From assembly GCA_002448235.1 (NCBI GenBank), contig DIXF01000002.1, forward strand, positions 124,001-188,000: a stretch of 64,000 nt of DNA, in the 5' to 3' direction. The position numbers and the translations under genes are program-made. Positions 16,598-25,772 of this stretch are shown piece by piece; within the stretch, counting starts at the first letter, position 1; the number at the start of each line of letters is the position of its first letter. The stretch is from Syntrophaceae bacterium UBA6087. GTDB taxonomy: Bacteria > Desulfobacterota > Desulfomonilia > UBA1062. The notes below the pieces were generated by a model. That model was not told the DNA's origin and ran no database searches. It saw only the letters and a list, made by a program, of their open reading frames with translations.

Positions 16598-17610
16598 CGA
16601 TTTGCGTACATCCTTTCGTAATACTTCTGATAGTCACCTGAAAGAATCTTTTGCCACCAGAGTTTGTTATCCAGATACCATTTCACGGTATTCGCTATCC
16701 CCGTCTCGAAGTCCACCAAGGGTTCCCAGCCAAGCTCCGTGGCTATCTTCGAGAAATCCATGGCATAGCGGAAATCATGCCCCGGCCTGTCCTTGACATA
16801 TTTGATGAGAGAATCGGGCTTATCGAGGGACTGCAAGATGCTCCGGACAATAAAGATATTCTCTTTTTCCGCATCGCCGCCCATATTATAGGCCTCGCCG
16901 CACCTGCCCTTTTCCGCAACCATGACGATGCCGCGGCAATGGTCATCCACATAGATCCAGTCCCGGACATTCTTGCCGTCTCCGTATACCGGAAGTTCGC
17001 GGCCGCTGCAGGCATTCAGGACCATGAGAGGGATGAGCTTTTCCGGAAATTGATACGGCCCGTAATTATTGGAACACCGGGTGACGACCGCATCAATACC
17101 AAAGGTCTTTACATATGATCTTACCAAGAGGTCTGCTGCTGCCTTTGAAGCGGAATAGGGGCTGTTCGGGGCCATGGGAAGATCCTCCCTGAATCGCCCT
17201 TCAGGCCCAAGGCTCCCGTAGACCTCGTCGGTAGAAACATGCAGAAACCTGCCGACCTTGTGCCTCAGTGCAGCATCGAGAAGCACCTGCACGCCCATGA
17301 CATTCGTCCTGATGAAAATACCGGCATCTTCAATGCTCCTGTCAACATGAGATTCGGCGGCGAGATTCAAGACCAGATCGAACGAATATCGGCCAAAGAC
17401 TGCTTCAACTGCAGCGGCATCGGCTATATCGACCTTGATGAAGGTATATCTGCCCGGATAGTCATCCTCCAGACCCAGGGTGTTTTCCAGATTTCCGGCG
17501 TATGTCAAAAGGTCGAGATTCACAATCTTCCAGTCAGGCTTATTCGCAAGGATGTACCGTATAAGATTCGTCCCGATAAACCCGCATCCGCCTGTCAGCA
17601 ATACCTTCAT
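16594..17610 (-). CDS. rfbB: dTDP-glucose 4,6-dehydratase
   Basis: Converts dTDP-glucose to the 4-keto-6-deoxy sugar. 338 residues, short-chain dehydrogenase fold: TGGCGFIGTNLIR for NAD, HVSTDEVYGSLG with the catalytic Asp-Glu pair, YSASKAAAD with Tyr-xxx-Lys, and RCSNNYGPYQFPEKLIP. It sits between rfbA (30 bases upstream) and rfbD. Confidence 0.97.
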   Translation of the reverse strand: MKVLLTGGCGFIGTNLIRYILANKPDWKIVNLDLLTYAGNLENTLGLEDDYPGRYTFIKVDIADAAAVEAVFGRYSFDLVLNLAAESHVDRSIEDAGIFIRTNVMGVQVLLDAALRHKVGRFLHVSTDEVYGSLGPEGRFREDLPMAPNSPYSASKAAADLLVRSYVKTFGIDAVVTRCSNNYGPYQFPEKLIPLMVLNACSGRELPVYGDGKNVRDWIYVDDHCRGIVMVAEKGRCGEAYNMGGDAEKENIFIVRSILQSLDKPDSLIKYVKDRPGHDFRYAMDFSKIATELGWEPLVDFETGIANTVKWYLDNKLWWQKILSGDYQKYYERMYANR

Positions 17611-17640
17611 GAAAGCCCCCTCGTCGGTCCCTTAATTTTA

Positions 17641-18372
17641 TCAGCTTTTCTTGTTCGCGCCCGTTTTTGCCACAAGATTTCCTGCTTTCAGCAGGCTCTC
17701 CGTTGTGCCTGCATCGGTCCACCACCCGTCCAATAACGACCAGTGCATAGTTTTTGCCTTGATGTATGCATTATTCACATCGGTTATCTCCAACTCGCCC
17801 CTCTCGGAAGGCGTGAGCCCGTGTATAACGTCGAAAACCATGGAATCGTACATATAGATGCCGATAACCGAGTAGCTGCTCTTGGGGTCCTTGGGCTTCT
17901 CCTCGATCCGGACAATCGTATCGCCTTCAAAAACAGGAACCCCGAATCTCTCCGGATCCGGTACTTCCTTAAGCATGATCCTTGCCCCGCCGCCTTGCTT
18001 TTTATAATCTTGGGCAGCCTGAATGATATTCATCTCGATGATGTTATCGCCGAGCACCACGCATATGGGCCTGCCCTCGGCAAAAGATTCTGCAAGGCCC
18101 AGAGCCTCGGCAATCCCGCCCTCTCCTTCCTGGTACGCATAATGGATACGGCTCAGGCCGAACTCTTTCCCGTTTCCCAGGAGTCGCAGAAAATCGCCCG
18201 CATTATTTCCGCCGGTCACGACCATAATCTCCTTGATACCGGCGTTCGTTAGGGTTTCGATCGGATAATAGATCATGGGTTTGTCATAGACCGGAAGCAA
18301 ATGCTTGTTCGTTACCTTCGTCAGGGGGTAAAGCCTCGTCCCAAGCCCTCCTGCAAGAACAACTCCTCTCAT
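17641..18372 (-). CDS. rfbA: Glucose-1-phosphate thymidylyltransferase (short RmlA type)
   Basis: Makes dTDP-glucose from glucose-1-phosphate and dTTP. The nucleotide loop LAGGLGTRLYPLT, then KPMIYYPIETL, VVLGDNI, VIGIYMYD and DGWWTDAGTTESL are the RmlA signatures. At 243 residues it lacks about 45 C-terminal residues of E. coli RmlA, the helical part that makes the allosteric dTDP-rhamnose site, so feedback control may differ. It is first in rfbA-rfbB-rfbD; rfbC, the 3,5-epimerase, is not in the window. Confidence 0.93.
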   Translation of the reverse strand: MRGVVLAGGLGTRLYPLTKVTNKHLLPVYDKPMIYYPIETLTNAGIKEIMVVTGGNNAGDFLRLLGNGKEFGLSRIHYAYQEGEGGIAEALGLAESFAEGRPICVVLGDNIIEMNIIQAAQDYKKQGGGARIMLKEVPDPERFGVPVFEGDTIVRIEEKPKDPKSSYSVIGIYMYDSMVFDVIHGLTPSERGELEITDVNNAYIKAKTMHWSLLDGWWTDAGTTESLLKAGNLVAKTGANKKS

Positions 18373-18428
18373 TGTTACCTCCTTATCGCGTATGGGTTAT
18401 CTCTTCGTATCACTCTCCGGAGAGATAT

Positions 18429-19217
18429 CTATTCTTGTCGGGCTTTCGATTTTCCCTTTGTCCGGCACAAGTCATCATACTCTACGCCCACAAGGTACAA
18501 CCCCTGAGGGGGGGCTGTCGGACCGGCGAAAGCGCGATCCTTCAGACTTATGATTCCCTTCATATCACCGGGCTCCATTCTCCCCTGGCCTATCAAGATC
18601 AGGGTCCCTACAATGTTTCTTACCATATGTCGTAAAAAGCCGCTACCTTTGATAAGGAAATACACCTTTGTATCCCGTGTAAAGACCTCCGATACCATGA
18701 TTCTCCTTATCGTCGTCTTTACCGCAGAACCTGCCCCCATAAATGAGCTGAAATCGTGTTCTCCAAGAAGCATCTTGGCGGAAATATCCATAGCATCGAT
18801 ATCCAGCCTTCCCGGCAGATGCAGGGCATACCTCGTGAGGAAAGGGCTGAGGACTTCCGATGTTTCTATCATGTACACATATGTTTTTGACTTGGCAGTA
18901 AACCTTGCATTGAAACCGGGGGGAACTTCTTCGATATGGGAGACTTTTATATCACCGGGCAGCATTGAATTCATTGCCTTCAGCAACCCTTCTTCAGGTA
19001 TAGATGAGGGAGTAAAAAAATTTATTACCTGCCCGATCGCATGGACCCCGGCATCTGTACGTCCAGAAGACACAACCCGGACATCATGTTTAAGGATCGC
19101 CGATAAAATTTTCTCAACCGTTTCCTGGACGGTATTTACCCCTGCCTGGACCTGCCATCCGTGATATCCGGACCCGTCATATGCAAGAATCGTCTTAAGG
19201 TTCCTCATGTTAGGCAT
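18429..19217 (-). CDS. truA: tRNA pseudouridine(38-40) synthase
   Basis: 262 residues. The catalytic Asp is in SSGRTDAGVHAIGQV. Other family blocks: LAYDGSGYHGWQVQ at the N-terminus, FTAKSKTYVYMIE, HDFSSFMG and FLRHMVRNIVGTLI. It modifies U38-U40 in the anticodon arm. A second in-frame ATG at 19208 (MRNLKTILAY) may be the true start, since it has better spacing to an AAGAAG. It lies 56 bases upstream of rfbA on the same strand. Confidence 0.95.
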   Translation of the reverse strand: MPNMRNLKTILAYDGSGYHGWQVQAGVNTVQETVEKILSAILKHDVRVVSSGRTDAGVHAIGQVINFFTPSSIPEEGLLKAMNSMLPGDIKVSHIEEVPPGFNARFTAKSKTYVYMIETSEVLSPFLTRYALHLPGRLDIDAMDISAKMLLGEHDFSSFMGAGSAVKTTIRRIMVSEVFTRDTKVYFLIKGSGFLRHMVRNIVGTLILIGQGRMEPGDMKGIISLKDRAFAGPTAPPQGLYLVGVEYDDLCRTKGKSKARQE

Positions 19218-19267
19218 ACTTCTTGCCGATGAAATATATGAATATAGGAAAGAGAGGCAAGGAAATT

Positions 19268-19624
19268 ATGTTTTCATTCAACATGAATGGTAAGTTTTTG
19301 GGAACCCTATCGCTGAACATAACGTGCCCCGGCCAGCAATTATCCTTCTGGGGAACAACCCGTGAGCTGGGTGCAAAAGACTTATGCTTGGCCGTACCCA
19401 CAACGAGGATCAGGACGACCTTTTCGCAATTCTTAAACGAGAACGTAACCATTACGTGCGAAAACGTAATCCTGGAGGGGTGCGTATCCTGGTACACCAT
19501 CGAAGGTGACTATTACCTCATCGGCATCAGTATCGGGAAAGCTCATCGATCGGCCTGGAAAAGCCTCTTATCTGAAAAATCCAAGGTGTCGCTGCGTGCG
19601 GAAGTTCATCACGTTTCTCCTTAA
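19268..19624 (+). CDS. Small PilZ-like protein, divergent
   Basis: 118 residues, starting at an ATG preceded by AAGGAA with 4-5 base spacing. No confident family. The predicted beta-rich pattern (TTRELGAKDLCLAV, then ENVTITCENVILEGCVSWY, then YYLIGISIG) resembles the six-stranded PilZ barrel, in which a 'dlS..G' turn is followed by 'v.g.V.w....yyiGv.f'. The N-terminal RxxxR that binds cyclic di-GMP in true PilZ domains is not present, so it would be a non-binding variant if it is PilZ at all. It is a rightward gene inside a leftward cluster; its stop overlaps the convergent M16 protease stop (TTAA at 19621-19624). Confidence 0.6.
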   Translation: MFSFNMNGKFLGTLSLNITCPGQQLSFWGTTRELGAKDLCLAVPTTRIRTTFSQFLNENVTITCENVILEGCVSWYTIEGDYYLIGISIGKAHRSAWKSLLSEKSKVSLRAEVHHVSP

Positions 19625-20880
19625 GGGAGAACGAGACCACCGACCCCTTCCTCATCAAGCCTCCCGAGTGTTACCAGTGTCATCTTGGATTCCTGGAATA
19701 TTTCATCGGACAGTTTCACAACATCATCGGTTTGAACCGCTTCGATACGCTCAATAACCTCTTCTACCGGAACATGTCTCCCGTAATAGATTTCATTCTT
19801 TGCCAGCGACGACATCCGGTTCACGGTATTTTCCCGGGAAAGCAGGAGATTTCCTTTTATCTGGGTCTTTACGTCAGCGAGAGAGATGCCCCCGAAATCA
19901 CCTTTTTTGAGCTTGCTCAATTGTTCTGATACAACTTCAATGGTCTGCTTTACATAATTCGGTGTAGTAGCCGCATATACGGCAAGGGCACCGCAATCAC
20001 TGTAAGAATTCAGGTATGAATAAATGGAATAAACCAGGCCAAGTTTTTCCCTTGCCTCCTGAAAGAGCATGGAGCTCATCGAACCGCCCAGAATCGTATT
20101 GAGAACGATATAGGACCAGCGGGCTTCGTCTTTCATGGAAGAGCCTTTTGTCCCCAGGGTGATATGAACCTGCTCGATATCCCTATCGTATACCCTCGTT
20201 TTTCCGTTGAGGGCCGGCAAAGAATCGTTTTTGTCCTGTTTTTTGGCCGAGGATTTCAGGTCTTTGAATCTGCTCGTTGCCAGACTGACGATTTTATCAT
20301 GCTCCATGTTTCCTACTGCGGATATGACGATGGAAGAGGATGAATAAAAGGAAGAGAGAAAATCAGCGACATTCTCCCTTTTAAACGAGCCTACGCTATC
20401 CAGTGTTCCGAGAATAGGTACCCCCAATGATGATTCACGAAAAAAATCCTCTGCAAAGAGGTCGGTGATATAATCATCGGGCGTATCTTCGGTCATCCTG
20501 ATCTCCTGCAGGACGACCTTTTTCTCTTTATCAAGCTCATCTGCATCTATCACCGAGTTGAGAAAAAGATCAAAGAGTACATCGGCTGCCTTATCGAGAG
20601 ACTCGTCGAGTACCCTCGTATAATAGACCGTATACTCTTTGGATGTTTGAGCGTTCAGTACTCCGCCCAGGGCGTCGATCTCTTTGGCGATCTGGAGCGC
20701 GCTTCTCTGTTTCGTTCCTTTGAAGAGCATGTGCTCGGTAAAGTGAGCTATGCCTGCGCAATCGGAAGGATCGTGCCGGGAGCCGACGTTTACCCATACA
20801 CCGAGAGAAACGGAGCGCACCTCCGGCATTGTTTCCGTTATGATGCGAACCCCGTTGTCGAGAACTGTCGTAAGAGCCAT
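19621..20880 (-). CDS. M16-family zinc peptidase (processing-peptidase-like)
   Basis: 419 residues. The inverted zinc motif HFTEHMLFKGT carries HxxEH, and the distal Glu is probably in the KEYTVYYTRV-to-KKVVLQEIRM region. The R/Y pair motif of active M16B members is plausible in the C-terminal half. It resembles bacterial homologues of the mitochondrial processing peptidase (YmxG type), which often follow pnp, as here, 6 bases downstream of it. Substrate unknown, cytoplasmic. Confidence 0.9.
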   Translation of the reverse strand: MALTTVLDNGVRIITETMPEVRSVSLGVWVNVGSRHDPSDCAGIAHFTEHMLFKGTKQRSALQIAKEIDALGGVLNAQTSKEYTVYYTRVLDESLDKAADVLFDLFLNSVIDADELDKEKKVVLQEIRMTEDTPDDYITDLFAEDFFRESSLGVPILGTLDSVGSFKRENVADFLSSFYSSSSIVISAVGNMEHDKIVSLATSRFKDLKSSAKKQDKNDSLPALNGKTRVYDRDIEQVHITLGTKGSSMKDEARWSYIVLNTILGGSMSSMLFQEAREKLGLVYSIYSYLNSYSDCGALAVYAATTPNYVKQTIEVVSEQLSKLKKGDFGGISLADVKTQIKGNLLLSRENTVNRMSSLAKNEIYYGRHVPVEEVIERIEAVQTDDVVKLSDEIFQESKMTLVTLGRLDEEGVGGLVLP

Positions 20881-20886
20881 GCAGTA

Positions 20887-22974
20887 TCAGCGACTGGTTT
20901 CGCTGAGGGCTTCTTTTCGGCTGAGACGTATCTTGCCGGTCTTGCTGTCAATGCCGATCACCTTTACGATGATCTCGTCGCCTTCCTGTACAACATCTCT
21001 GACACTCTGGACTCTCTCGTTCGAAAGCTGGGATATGTGCACCAGTCCGGACTCACCCGAGGGGAAATCGACAAAGGCTCCGAAATCCATAATCTTGGCA
21101 ACGACACCGCTATAAACACGACCGAGCTCCATTTCCTTGGTGAGGGCCTGGATCATGTCAACGGCCATCTGGGCATGGTCTTGATCCGGAGAGAATATAT
21201 CCACCCTGCCGGAATCATCGATCTCGATCTTGGTATCCGTCTTTGCAATGATGTCCTTGATGATTTTGCCGCCTGGACCGATGACATCCCTGATCTTGTC
21301 GGGACTGATGCTCATAGTGAAGACACGAGGCGCGTATGCCGAAATATCTTCCTTCGGCTTGCTGATCGTCTGATTCATCTTATCGAGGATGGAGATTCTC
21401 GCCAGTCTTGCCTTTTCAAGCGCTTCCGCAAGTACCTGCTCCGGCAGACCGGAGATCTTGATATCCATCTGCAGCGCGGTTACGCCGTCTGCGGTGCCGG
21501 CAACCTTGAAGTCCATGTCGCCCAGGTGATCTTCATCTCCGAGAATATCCGTAAGGATCATATATACGTCATCTTCCTTAATGAGCCCCATGGCTATCCC
21601 GGCTACCGCCTTTTTCACGGGAACTCCGGCATCCATAAGAGAGAGAGAGCCCCCGCAGATTGTAGCCATGGATGAAGAACCGTTCGATTCAAGGATTTCG
21701 GAAACGAGCCTGATGGTATAAGGGAACGACCCCTCTTCGGGCAGAATTTTGCTCAATGCTCTTTCTGCGAGATTGCCGTGCCCGATCTCGCGTCTGCTGG
21801 GGCCCCTGAGCATGCGGACTTCTCCAACACTGAACGGAGGGAACGAGTAATGGAGCATGAAGGACTTTGTCGTTTCTCCAAGGAGCGTCTCCACCCGCTG
21901 CTCGTCTCGCGGAGTCCCCAAGGTCGTCGTTGCAAGGGCCTGGGTTTCGCCGCGCGTAAAGAGCGCTGATCCATGCGTACGCGGAAGGATCCCCACTCTG
22001 CTTTCAATGGGGCGGATTTCGTCAAATCCTCTGCCGTCAACGCGAACCTTCCGATCTTTCATGAGCCTGCGAACGATTTCTTTCTCGACAGTGCCAAAAG
22101 CACCCTTGATTATAAGCGTCCGTTCTTCGGTATCATCATTGAACTTTGCCAGCGCCTCTGACTGAAGCTCATCGACCCGGCCATATCTCTGCTGTTTCGG
22201 GTAGTTGCCCGTCATGATCTCTTCAATCCTTGCACCGACGAGTTCCCTGATCTGGCTTATGAGGTCCTGGTCTTCCTTGAGGGGATTAAATGAGCTCTTC
22301 GGTTTCCCGGCCTTCTGCTTCAGTTCCTCGACAGCGTCAACCACTTCAAGGATGCGTTTATGCGCAAAGGCTATTGCCTCTATGATGGTTTTTTCGGGAA
22401 GTTCGTTTGCTTCACCTTCCACCATGACGATGGCATCCCGGGTGCCGACCACCATCAGTTCCATCTGGCTCTTTTCCAACTGAGCGACAGAAGGATCGAT
22501 GACGAACTCGTCGTCTATAAGTCCGACTCGAGCTGCTCCAATAGGCCCATTGAAGGGAATACTAGAAACGCTCAAAGCTGCAGAGGCCCCATTGATGGCG
22601 AGAATATCGGGTGTAAACGCAGGATCTGCGGAAAGCACCATGGCGATCACCTGGATTTCGTTCCGGTATCCCTTTGGAAACAACGGTCGGATTGGCCTGT
22701 CTATCGCCCTGGCAGTAAGAATTTCCTGAGCTCCCGGCCTGCCGTCTCTTTTGATGAAGCCTCCCTTTATTCTCCCGGCAGCGTAGCTCATCTCCTGATA
22801 TTCAACTACCAGGGGCAGGAAATCGATACCTTTGCGTTCTTCTTTTGCGGCCACGGCTGTAACGAGGACAACGCTTTCACCCTGATAGACAAGCACTGAA
22901 CCATCAGCTTGCCGTGCAACTTCTCCAACGGAAAAAATAAGAGGCGTACCGCTGCCTCGAGCTTCTACTTTCAT
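20887..22974 (-). CDS. pnp: Polynucleotide phosphorylase
   Basis: 3'-5' phosphorolytic exoribonuclease of RNA turnover. 695 residues: two RNase PH domains separated by a helical linker, the KH domain (KIRDVIGPGGKIIKDI) and a C-terminal S1 domain (GVVAKIMDFGAFVDF). The Gly-Pro-Ser motif of the phosphate site is present as RGPSRREIGHG. It lies 8 bases after rpsO, the classical rpsO-pnp pair. Confidence 0.98.
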   Translation of the reverse strand: MKVEARGSGTPLIFSVGEVARQADGSVLVYQGESVVLVTAVAAKEERKGIDFLPLVVEYQEMSYAAGRIKGGFIKRDGRPGAQEILTARAIDRPIRPLFPKGYRNEIQVIAMVLSADPAFTPDILAINGASAALSVSSIPFNGPIGAARVGLIDDEFVIDPSVAQLEKSQMELMVVGTRDAIVMVEGEANELPEKTIIEAIAFAHKRILEVVDAVEELKQKAGKPKSSFNPLKEDQDLISQIRELVGARIEEIMTGNYPKQQRYGRVDELQSEALAKFNDDTEERTLIIKGAFGTVEKEIVRRLMKDRKVRVDGRGFDEIRPIESRVGILPRTHGSALFTRGETQALATTTLGTPRDEQRVETLLGETTKSFMLHYSFPPFSVGEVRMLRGPSRREIGHGNLAERALSKILPEEGSFPYTIRLVSEILESNGSSSMATICGGSLSLMDAGVPVKKAVAGIAMGLIKEDDVYMILTDILGDEDHLGDMDFKVAGTADGVTALQMDIKISGLPEQVLAEALEKARLARISILDKMNQTISKPKEDISAYAPRVFTMSISPDKIRDVIGPGGKIIKDIIAKTDTKIEIDDSGRVDIFSPDQDHAQMAVDMIQALTKEMELGRVYSGVVAKIMDFGAFVDFPSGESGLVHISQLSNERVQSVRDVVQEGDEIIVKVIGIDSKTGKIRLSRKEALSETSR

Positions 22975-22982
22975 GTTTACCT

Positions 22983-23252
22983 CTACTTCCGGAGATTAAG
23001 TGACTGGACGAGTTCCCTATATCGCTTGACGTCTCTGTCTTTGATGTAGTTCAGGAGCCTTCTCCTCTGTCCTACGAGCATCAGCAACCCTCTCCTTGAA
23101 TGATGATCCTTTTTATGGATCTTGAAATGTTCCGTGAGATCATTGATCCGTTTCGTCAGTATCGCTACCTGAACATCCGGAGAACCGGTGTCGCTGTCAT
23201 GTCTCTTGAACTGTTCGATTATCTCTTTTTTCTTATCAACGCTTAAACCCAC
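22983..23252 (-). CDS. rpsO: 30S ribosomal protein S15
   Basis: 89 residues, standard length. It binds the 16S rRNA central domain three-way junction. Conserved blocks: [28 protein letters not shown] and [17 protein letters not shown] ribosome binding site precedes the start. The 82 bases up to truB contain no visible gene; in E. coli S15 represses its own translation through a leader structure, which could not be judged here. Confidence 0.98.
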   Translation of the reverse strand: MGLSVDKKKEIIEQFKRHDSDTGSPDVQVAILTKRINDLTEHFKIHKKDHHSRRGLLMLVGQRRRLLNYIKDRDVKRYRELVQSLNLRK

Positions 23253-23334
23253 TTTTTTCCTCCTGCCTACCTTTCTACTATACTATGTTATCCAACGGTG
23301 GAAATTAACACACCATTGATTCTGCTGTAAATAG

Positions 23335-24237
23335 CTAATCGGGGCGAAAGCCACGTTCAATATATCCCCAGATGCCTCCCGACGGCTGATACCTTGCTAC
23401 GCACAGCAGTTGCCCGTCAGAATTCGTCATGGCAACATAATTTCCTTCGCTTATTTCAAGCTCATCCATGATCCAGGAAAACTGGATAGGGCTTCCTTCC
23501 AAAATCCCTTTCTGCCCCAGGGGTATCACGCGCGCCTTCGGTATATGGAGCGCTTTTGAGAGAGGGATGACAACATCGTCGCCCCCTTCAACTTTCCCAT
23601 CAAGCTCATCCAGGGTAAGGGCTTCGCCGATCCCGAACCCTTCGCTCCTAAGCCTCCTCAATTCCCGCAAATACCCTCCGTGCCCAAGAGAAGTGCCAAG
23701 GTCTCGCGCTATGGATCGAATATATGTCCCCCGAGAGCAAACAATCCTGACTTCCATCCAATCATTACCGGAATCCAGGACTTCAACTTCCTCTATGTAT
23801 ACCTGCTTCTCGCGGGGTTGTACATCCATATTCGCCCTTGTCAACTTATACAACGGCTTTCCCTGATACTTCTGCGCACAGTACCGGGGAGGAACCTGGT
23901 TGATCCATCCCATGTTCTCATTGAACCAACTGAGCGCAGCTTCACGATCAACCGCAACGTTGTTGAAACGCTCAAGGGGATTCCCGGTGATATCATCGGT
24001 GTCCGTCGTCATATCGAACCCGACAGTAGCGATATACTCTTTCTGGTGGGCATGCATAAAAGGAAGGAGCTTTGTTCCCTGGCCTATGCCGATACACAAA
24101 AGCCCTGTGGCGAACGGATCAAGCGAACCAAAATGACCGGCCCGTTTCACCTTCAAGGATTTTATCACACGATCGACTACCTTGCGCGAGGTTATGCCGA
24201 TGGGCTTATCTATGAGAACTACCCCTTGCTTACCCAC
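23335..24237 (-). CDS. truB: tRNA pseudouridine(55) synthase
   Basis: 300 residues. It makes the universal psi55 of the T-loop. The catalytic Asp is in HFGSLDPFATGLL (usually GHTGTLDPLATG; the Thr-to-Phe change is notable but the Asp is kept). The N-terminal VLIDKPIGITSRKVVD and the RGTYIRSIARDLG motif are intact. It has a C-terminal PUA-like extension. It overlaps nrnA by 19 bases. Confidence 0.96.
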   Translation of the reverse strand: MGKQGVVLIDKPIGITSRKVVDRVIKSLKVKRAGHFGSLDPFATGLLCIGIGQGTKLLPFMHAHQKEYIATVGFDMTTDTDDITGNPLERFNNVAVDREAALSWFNENMGWINQVPPRYCAQKYQGKPLYKLTRANMDVQPREKQVYIEEVEVLDSGNDWMEVRIVCSRGTYIRSIARDLGTSLGHGGYLRELRRLRSEGFGIGEALTLDELDGKVEGGDDVVIPLSKALHIPKARVIPLGQKGILEGSPIQFSWIMDELEISEGNYVAMTNSDGQLLCVARYQPSGGIWGYIERGFRPD

Positions 24238-25148
24238 TTCATTCCTTCCTCTATAACCTGCTCTATCAGCTCGTCAGCTCGTCCTTTGACCGTAAACCCG
24301 GCTGCCATGCCATGCCCGCCGCCGCCGAAGGCTCGGGCAGTTTTCAACGCAGACTCGGTGCCCTTGCTCCGAATCGATGCGTGCACCGTATCCGGATTCA
24401 ACTCCCGCAACAGTATAACGAGCTCTGCCCCTCCCAGTGAAGCAAGCTCTTCTATGATCCCGGCGGCATCTTCCGGATTGGCTCGGATATCGCCGAAATC
24501 ACGGTAACGGATATAGCTTCCGAATATTTTGCCGGACTGAATGATCCTGTCCATTATCATGCAAAGGATATGATAATACTTTAAGCTCCTTGATTTCTTC
24601 AATTTATATGCTATCTGATTCGGATCGGCTCCAGCCTTTGTCAACTCGTACGCAGTCTTGAACACCTTCGGCGTTGTGTTGGAATGGATAAATCCACCGG
24701 TGTCACCGAAAATTCCCATATAAATATTCGAAGCCATGGCAGGGGTAATCTCCAAGTCCATAGCACGGATAAGATCGTACACCATCTCAGAGGCAGAGGA
24801 TTTACGTGGATCGATCCACGATATTCCTTCCGGTTCTTCTTTCTTTCTGTGATGATCGATTATAACGATCTCTCCGAGAGGTTTGACACCTCCGAGAAGT
24901 TTCATATCGGAGACGTCGAGTAATATTGAGATTTGAGGCGTTATTCCTTTTTTCTGCTTTGGCTCAGGCGTAAAGAGGAGAGAATCCGGAATGGGTGAAG
25001 GATACACAAGCCGGACGGTTTTTCCCAGGACGTTTAATGCAAAGGCAAGCGCCCGGCTCGAACCGACTGAATCTTCATCAGGGCCTTCATGAGTAATGAT
25101 CTCAAAACGATCCTGCTCTTTGATTAACTCAATTATCCGGTTTTTCAT
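24219..25148 (-). CDS. nrnA: DHH/DHHA1 oligoribonuclease/pAp phosphatase, NrnA type
   Basis: 309 residues. Degrades short RNAs and pAp, doing the job of Orn in bacteria that lack it. The DHH domain has ITHEGPDEDSVGSS, the DVSD segment and IIDHHRKK; the middle has FGDTGGF; the DHHA1 domain ends in FGGGGHGMAAGF. It lies between rbfA (overlap 20 bases) and truB, as in Firmicutes and many Desulfobacterota. Confidence 0.93.
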   Translation of the reverse strand: MKNRIIELIKEQDRFEIITHEGPDEDSVGSSRALAFALNVLGKTVRLVYPSPIPDSLLFTPEPKQKKGITPQISILLDVSDMKLLGGVKPLGEIVIIDHHRKKEEPEGISWIDPRKSSASEMVYDLIRAMDLEITPAMASNIYMGIFGDTGGFIHSNTTPKVFKTAYELTKAGADPNQIAYKLKKSRSLKYYHILCMIMDRIIQSGKIFGSYIRYRDFGDIRANPEDAAGIIEELASLGGAELVILLRELNPDTVHASIRSKGTESALKTARAFGGGGHGMAAGFTVKGRADELIEQVIEEGMKWVSKG

Positions 25149-25491
25149 CCTTGTCCAGCTTTTCCAAAAGTACGTCTATCTTCGTCCCATAATCAAAAGA
25201 GTCGTCATAATTAAACAGGAGTTCGGGCACGTGCTTCAAACGAAGCTCTTTCATCAGTTCATGCCGGATAAAGCCCGCCGTGCTCTGAAGCCCATCTTTT
25301 GCCTGTTCTTTTTTCTCCGCATCGAATACGCAGAAAAATACATGGCAGGTACGCAGATCGACGCTCACATCGACCCCGGTTACCGTAACTCCTTCTACAC
25401 GGGGATCCTTTACCTTTCTCTGCAATACCTCAGCTATAGTCTGCTTCAGGAGGTCACCAACCCGTGCCTGCCTTTTTGTAACAAGCTTCAT
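25129..25491 (-). CDS. rbfA: 30S ribosome-binding factor A
   Basis: 120-residue KH-like cold-shock protein that assists maturation of the 16S rRNA 5' end. Family features: the N-terminal RVGDLLKQTIAEVLQRKVKDPRV, then VTVTGVDVSVDLRTCHVF and LKHVPELLFNYDDS. Its start overlaps the DUF503 gene by four bases and its end overlaps nrnA. Confidence 0.95.
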   Translation of the reverse strand: MKLVTKRQARVGDLLKQTIAEVLQRKVKDPRVEGVTVTGVDVSVDLRTCHVFFCVFDAEKKEQAKDGLQSTAGFIRHELMKELRLKHVPELLFNYDDSFDYGTKIDVLLEKLDKDEKPDN

Positions 25492-25772
25492 ATATGCATT
25501 ATCTCCGCTCGCTGATTCGTAAGCTCGATGTCGGGATTTTCTGAAAGACAGAAGATAATCCGGTCGAGAACCGAATTTATGTATCCTGCATCATTGCTGG
25601 TAACCGCAAATCCCAAGGTGGAAGCCTGCCACTTGTCCTGATCATCCACCTCGGCCACAGAAACGTTCATTTTTAAAAAGCGGTCTTTCAGGGATTTCAG
25701 CACCCTCCGCTTTTCTTTAAGCGAATGGGCTCCCATTATCGTAAACTTTACCTCAAGGGCGCCGACTACCAC
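25488..25772 (-). CDS. DUF503 protein (YlxP-like)
   Basis: 94 residues, starting in [27 protein letters not shown], a hallmark of DUF503 (B. subtilis YlxP). It is a small alpha/beta protein found almost always between infB and rbfA and has been proposed to bind RNA or act in ribosome biogenesis. It overlaps infB by 7 bases and rbfA by 4. Confidence 0.92.
   Translation of the reverse strand: MVVGALEVKFTIMGAHSLKEKRRVLKSLKDRFLKMNVSVAEVDDQDKWQASTLGFAVTSNDAGYINSVLDRIIFCLSENPDIELTNQRAEIMHI

Noticed and set aside
19210..19500. 96-codon minus-strand frame opposite the PilZ-like gene
   Set aside because: No ribosome binding site, low-complexity translation, and it would overlap truA; the plus-strand gene has a good site and a better protein.
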